From the NCBI GenBank assembly GCA_039925865.1, contig JBDSYA010000073.1, positions 1-8,078 on the forward strand: a stretch of 8,078 nt of DNA, written 5' to 3'. This stretch comes from JBDSYA01 sp039925865. GTDB lineage: Bacteria; Bacteroidota; Ignavibacteria; Tepidaquicellales; Tepidaquicellaceae. Of this stretch, positions 5,157 through 8,078 are shown piece after piece. The number at the start of each line of letters is the position of its first letter. Position 1 is the first letter of the stretch. The position numbers and the translations under genes were made by a program. The notes beneath the pieces are model-generated. The model searched no databases and was not told where the DNA came from. It worked only from the letters and a program-made list of their open reading frames with translations.

Positions 5157-6422
5157 ATGAAAACTAAATTTTTAATGATAAGAGTTATTTTTTTAAAATT
5201 AATAATTATTAATATAATTTTTATTGCCTACCCCTCTCAGAGTTCATGCAGATCTTATCATAAAGCCGTTGTAGTAAGCGGGAGAATTGTGGATGAGAGA
5301 AATTTTCCTGTTCAGTCTGCAAAAATTATAATTACGGGCCAAGAAGTTCAATCCGATAAATACGGTAAGTTTAGATTTTTGAATGTGACAATTCCTTATG
5401 ACGTCGTAATTGCTGAACGTTCATCATCAACTGCAGTCATCTATAAAAATATTACTATAGAAGATCCGGAATTAATATTATTTGGTAAACCAAGTGCGCG
5501 AAATTCAAATACTGCAATAATAAATGTAAAATTTGCTGAAGTGCCCGCTGGAAGTTCAGCAATTATAAAGTTTATAAGTTCTGATGTGTTTTACAGTGAA
5601 GAAGTTGAAGTCTTATCAGGTGAGAAAAGTAAAACATTATTAATTGAGTGGCCGGAAACCCAAAATACACTGAATGGAAATGTAATTTATCTTCAAAAGA
5701 GTAATGCGCTTTATCAATCCTTTATCGATAAGTCGATCAGCATTTACAAAAATACTGTCCCGTTTGAACTCGCATTTTCTGGTACTAACAGTAATACGCT
5801 TTCTTCTGATGTTACTATTTATCTTCCATATGATAATTACAGATCCAAAGGTTATTCCGTATATGCGGATTTTTTTTCTTATAACAGAAACTCTATCCTA
5901 ATGCTGACCCGTGAAGAAGGTGATATTTTTAAAACAAAAAGCATAATTCCATTGAAGCTTCCAATTTCATACCGGGTGAAAGTTTCAGGCTTTGTGGATT
6001 ATGATGACGGAAGCGGATTTGAAAATTATATTTATTCAAAGCCCGGCGCAGTAATTAATCTTGAAACTGAAGAACCTCCGAAACTTCAAACTCCATCAGA
6101 TAAATTAAACGGAGCAAGCGGAAACACTGAATTTTCTTATTCTAACGGATCAGGAACGGGGATATATGTAATTCATTTTCACAGCTTTTATCCGAACATG
6201 AATTTTTATGTTGTAACAAACGAAAAAAGTTCAAACCTGAGTTATCTTTCAAGGACAGAATTTCAAAAAATTAATAGTGTCGAATTTAAGTGGAATGTCA
6301 AAAAGTATTTAACGTATTTTTCGGTAAATGATTTTGTGAAACCAAAAGTGTTCAATAATGATATAGGCTATAAGGCAGTTCTTCGATCTGCTGAAAGAAC
6401 TTTTAAGACGGGATACTTTTAA
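5157..6422 (+). CDS. Secreted protein of unknown function, carboxypeptidase-regulatory-like domain
   Basis: This 421-residue protein starts with a basic tip and a long hydrophobic stretch (about 9-24) typical of a signal peptide, so it should be exported. A cysteine at 31 is preceded by QSS, which does not make a good lipobox. Residues 37-85 (VVVSGRIVDERNFPVQSAKI, then a TGQEV...SDKYGKFRF segment) match the short Ig-like carboxypeptidase-regulatory fold found at the N-terminus of many Bacteroidota surface proteins. The remainder is predicted beta-rich with no catalytic motif I recognise; around 310-350 a PSDKLNGASGNTEFSYSNG segment resembles the opening of fibronectin-III-like modules. It is not a TonB-dependent receptor, which would be far longer, and it lacks an evident C-terminal sorting domain. 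It stands alone on the plus strand, divergent from sufB and convergent with era. Confidence 0.8.
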   Translation: MKTKFLMIRVIFLKLIIINIIFIAYPSQSSCRSYHKAVVVSGRIVDERNFPVQSAKIIITGQEVQSDKYGKFRFLNVTIPYDVVIAERSSSTAVIYKNITIEDPELILFGKPSARNSNTAIINVKFAEVPAGSSAIIKFISSDVFYSEEVEVLSGEKSKTLLIEWPETQNTLNGNVIYLQKSNALYQSFIDKSISIYKNTVPFELAFSGTNSNTLSSDVTIYLPYDNYRSKGYSVYADFFSYNRNSILMLTREEGDIFKTKSIIPLKLPISYRVKVSGFVDYDDGSGFENYIYSKPGAVINLETEEPPKLQTPSDKLNGASGNTEFSYSNGSGTGIYVIHFHSFYPNMNFYVVTNEKSSNLSYLSRTEFQKINSVEFKWNVKKYLTYFSVNDFVKPKVFNNDIGYKAVLRSAERTFKTGYF

Positions 6423-7306
6423 CGATAGTTATCATTTATGAATTTCTTATTATTACGCCAGTCTTTTCTCACTTTAACAAACAACTGAAGATATACTTTT
6501 TTATTCAGAAAATTTTCAATGTCTTTTCTGGCTTTCTCTCCAAGCCGTTTTAAACCCTCTCCTTTTTTACCGATAACAATTATTTTCTGAGATTCACGTT
6601 CAAGAATAATCTCAGAATTTATATATATCATTCCATTATCTCTTTCTTTGAACTCTGCTATATTAACGATCACACTGTACGGAATTTCCTGATGATATAA
6701 GCTAAGGATCTTCTCCCTGATGATCTCACCGACAAAAAACTTTTCAGATTTATCAGTCAGAGTATCTTCATCATAATAGAATTCCTTTTCCGGCAGATAT
6801 TTGACAATCAGACTTTTGAGTTCTTCCACATTTTCATTTTTAAGTGCGGACACTGGGATTATTTCATCGAAACTAAAATCCTTTCCCAGCTTTTCAATTA
6901 TCGGGAGCAGATTATCTTTATTCATCAGATCAATCTTATTTAAAACCATGATCCTCTTTTTATTCTGCAAAAGATCTTTAAAATTTTCTTCAATATTTTT
7001 GAGATCTTCGTAATTTATGGTGAGTGCGTCAACTATATGCACTACAACATCAGCTTCATCAAGTGAAGATTTAATTTCGGACAACATAAATTTCTGAAGT
7101 TCATATTCCGGCTCAAGAATCCCCGGCGTGTCTATAAAGACTATTTGATAATTTTCTTCTGTTAAAATTCCGAGTATCTTATTTCTTGTAGTTTGTACTT
7201 TATGATTAACAACGGACAACTGAAAATGAAGCAATACATTGATAAGTGTGGATTTACCGGCGTTTGGCTTTCCAAAAATCGCTGCATAACCGGATTTTTT
7301 AATCAT
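6419..7306 (-). CDS. era: Era, ribosome-assembly GTPase
   Basis: Era is an essential GTPase that binds the 3' end of 16S rRNA and helps mature the small ribosomal subunit. The GTPase motifs are all present: G1 GKPNAGKST at 12-20, G2 threonines at 39-40 in QTTRNKI, G3 DTPG at 59-62, G4 NKID at 123-126, G5 SAL at 153-155. The C-terminal KH RNA-binding domain follows (about 200-285), with the GKKGEGLKRLG loop at 246-256 and the conserved VKVRKDWRNN ending. The 295-residue length is normal. Its start overlaps the end of the lipoprotein gene by 8 bp, which suggests translational coupling. Its stop overlaps that of the convergent plus-strand gene in a shared TTAA, leaving no room for a terminator between them. 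Confidence 0.97.
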   Translation of the reverse strand: MIKKSGYAAIFGKPNAGKSTLINVLLHFQLSVVNHKVQTTRNKILGILTEENYQIVFIDTPGILEPEYELQKFMLSEIKSSLDEADVVVHIVDALTINYEDLKNIEENFKDLLQNKKRIMVLNKIDLMNKDNLLPIIEKLGKDFSFDEIIPVSALKNENVEELKSLIVKYLPEKEFYYDEDTLTDKSEKFFVGEIIREKILSLYHQEIPYSVIVNIAEFKERDNGMIYINSEIILERESQKIIVIGKKGEGLKRLGEKARKDIENFLNKKVYLQLFVKVRKDWRNNKKFINDNYR

Positions 7307-7778
7307 CTGGTGAATTTTGTGAAATAATTTTTATTTGATCCTTAGAATTTAGAATGATCTGAGGTTTATTTTTAAACGAAGTTATTCTTCCAAAAACTTC
7401 GACATCTTTATTTTTAAATATTGAAACATCACCAAACTCTTCAAATTTATTTGAGAAGATAGCACAAGAAAAACTATTCTTAGGAAATTTTTTTTCAAAG
7501 TTAAGATAGATTACTTTGTCACTCAAATAAATATCGGCTACAAAACCTTTGATTGTAAGAGAATCTCCGACATGAGCTTTTACTTCCTTTGCAGTTATTA
7601 TCTGCAGAGTACTGTTGTTTAAACTTCTGTTATTTTCGGCTGAATTAATTTCTGATACATTATTCGTTTTTTCCTTTGGATCACTTTTAACTAATCCGAT
7701 CTCCGACGTTTTTTCTTCTTTGTTGCAACTTGTAAATACCGCACAACATAAAAATATAATCGTTACAGATAACCTCAT
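7299..7778 (-). CDS. Small lipoprotein with OB-fold-like domain
   Basis: This 159-residue protein begins with a short signal peptide ending in AVFTSC, a Bacteroidota-style lipobox with Cys18 as the probable lipidated residue, followed by a charged, low-complexity linker (about 19-60). The C-terminal part, from ITAKEVKAHVGDSLTIKGFV through YLNFEKKFP and VEVFGRITSFKNKPQIIL to DQIKII, has the strand order and end motif (GRI...KPQIIL...QI) of small OB-fold domains resembling the tRNA anticodon-binding fold. In such exported proteins the ligand is unknown. It lies between a TPR-protein gene and era and overlaps era by 8 bp, but nothing in its sequence ties it to ribosome assembly. ATG at 7778 is the natural start because it gives a complete signal peptide. 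Confidence 0.8.
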   Translation of the reverse strand: MRLSVTIIFLCCAVFTSCNKEEKTSEIGLVKSDPKEKTNNVSEINSAENNRSLNNSTLQIITAKEVKAHVGDSLTIKGFVADIYLSDKVIYLNFEKKFPKNSFSCAIFSNKFEEFGDVSIFKNKDVEVFGRITSFKNKPQIILNSKDQIKIISQNSPDD

Positions 7779-7810
7779 AATAAATTAGTTTTTATTGATT
7801 AGCTTTGGGC

Positions 7811-7840
7811 GTAAGCTGTTCAATATTTTTTCCGGCTTAC
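7811..7840. repeat. Weak inverted repeat between the TPR gene and the lipoprotein gene
   Basis: GTAAGC at 7811-7816 and GCTTAC at 7835-7840 pair perfectly around an 18-base loop in the 87-bp gap. There is no T-tract on the minus strand, so it is at most a weak internal structure in a read-through transcript. Confidence 0.2.
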
Positions 7841-7865
7841 AAAAAGGAAAATTTTATTTCTAAAA

Positions 7866-8078
7866 TTATTTTGTGCCGGCATTGTTCTTTGCTTCAGTTA
7901 AGACAGCTGAGAAATCTTTTTCTAATGACGGATTCAACCTTATTGCCATTTCCAGATCTGCAACGGCATCGCCATATTGTTTAATTTGATAATATGCGAG
8001 ACCCCTTGCTGAATATGCCGCGGCTTTGTCATTTACATTTTCAATATAGGTGGTAAGATCTCGTATCGCATCATTATA
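7866..8078 (-). CDS. TPR-repeat protein, C-terminal part only
   Basis: A minus-strand frame with no stop from the window edge to the TAA at 7868-7866 gives the last 70 residues of a protein. They contain one clear tetratricopeptide repeat, AAAYSARGLAYYQIKQYGDA continuing into VADLEMAIRLNPS, with the standard small/large residue pattern (Ala/Gly at 8, Tyr at 11, Ala at 20, Pro near 32). The preceding residues (YNDAIRDLTTYIENVND) are the second helix of the previous repeat. TPRs are protein-protein interaction scaffolds. The N-terminus, and hence any signal peptide or extra domain, lies outside the window. It is 87 bp upstream of the lipoprotein gene on the same strand and may be the first visible member of that operon. 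Confidence 0.85.
   Translation of the reverse strand, partial: YNDAIRDLTTYIENVNDKAAAYSARGLAYYQIKQYGDAVADLEMAIRLNPSLEKDFSAVLTEAKNNAGTK

Noticed and set aside
5704..5901. Plus-strand 65-codon frame inside the secreted-protein gene
   Set aside because: It is out of frame within a larger gene with a good signal peptide; its hydrophobic character follows from AT-rich codons.
6801..7013. Plus-strand 70-codon frame antisense to era
   Set aside because: It is antisense to the conserved GTPase domain, and serine/leucine/phenylalanine-rich as expected for a shadow frame.

Overview
The window is a stretch of AT-rich bacterial chromosome made almost entirely of housekeeping genes. Start regions mostly lack strong Shine-Dalgarno sequences, the lipoprotein signal ends in a Bacteroidota-style FTSC box, and the SufB, SufC, SufD and Era proteins look Bacteroidota/Chlorobiota-like. 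An Ignavibacteria-type genome of that superphylum is my best guess, but this is inference and no rRNA is present to settle it.

Positions 1-5000, minus strand: a SUF iron-sulfur cluster assembly locus, transcribed sufB (4969-3524), a GxxExxY gene remnant, a DinB-fold gene (2857-2402), sufC (2344-1571), sufD (1546-209). No cysteine desulfurase (SufS) or sulfur-transfer protein (SufE/SufU) lies in the window. The gene after sufD starts at 34 and reads like the N-terminus of a HicB-family antitoxin. Upstream of sufB is a perfect 8-bp inverted repeat (5005-5028). It overlaps a sequence close to the IscR/Rrf2 operator core and is the best candidate control site for the locus.

The most interesting structure lies between sufB and dinB. 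A GxxExxY-family (PD-(D/E)XK nuclease-like) gene is bracketed by imperfect inverted repeats (core 21/25 matches) at about 2872-2906 and 3487-3517, with further degenerate copies inside. It looks like a small mobile or repeat-bounded cassette that landed inside the suf operon. The gene carries a one-base deletion near 3038: the 100-aa reading frame stops early, while the family's normal C-terminal part continues in the neighbouring frame to 2920. A duplicated end of the left repeat supplies the ribosome binding site and the TTG start of the following dinB gene.

Positions 5157-6422, plus strand: a divergently oriented secreted protein of unknown function, with a signal peptide and an N-terminal carboxypeptidase-regulatory-like beta domain. 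Its stop codon overlaps the stop codon of the convergent era gene (shared TTAA).

Positions 6419-8078, minus strand: a probable operon of a TPR-repeat protein (C-terminal 70 residues only, running off the window), a small OB-fold-like lipoprotein and the ribosome-assembly GTPase Era. The last two overlap by 8 bp.
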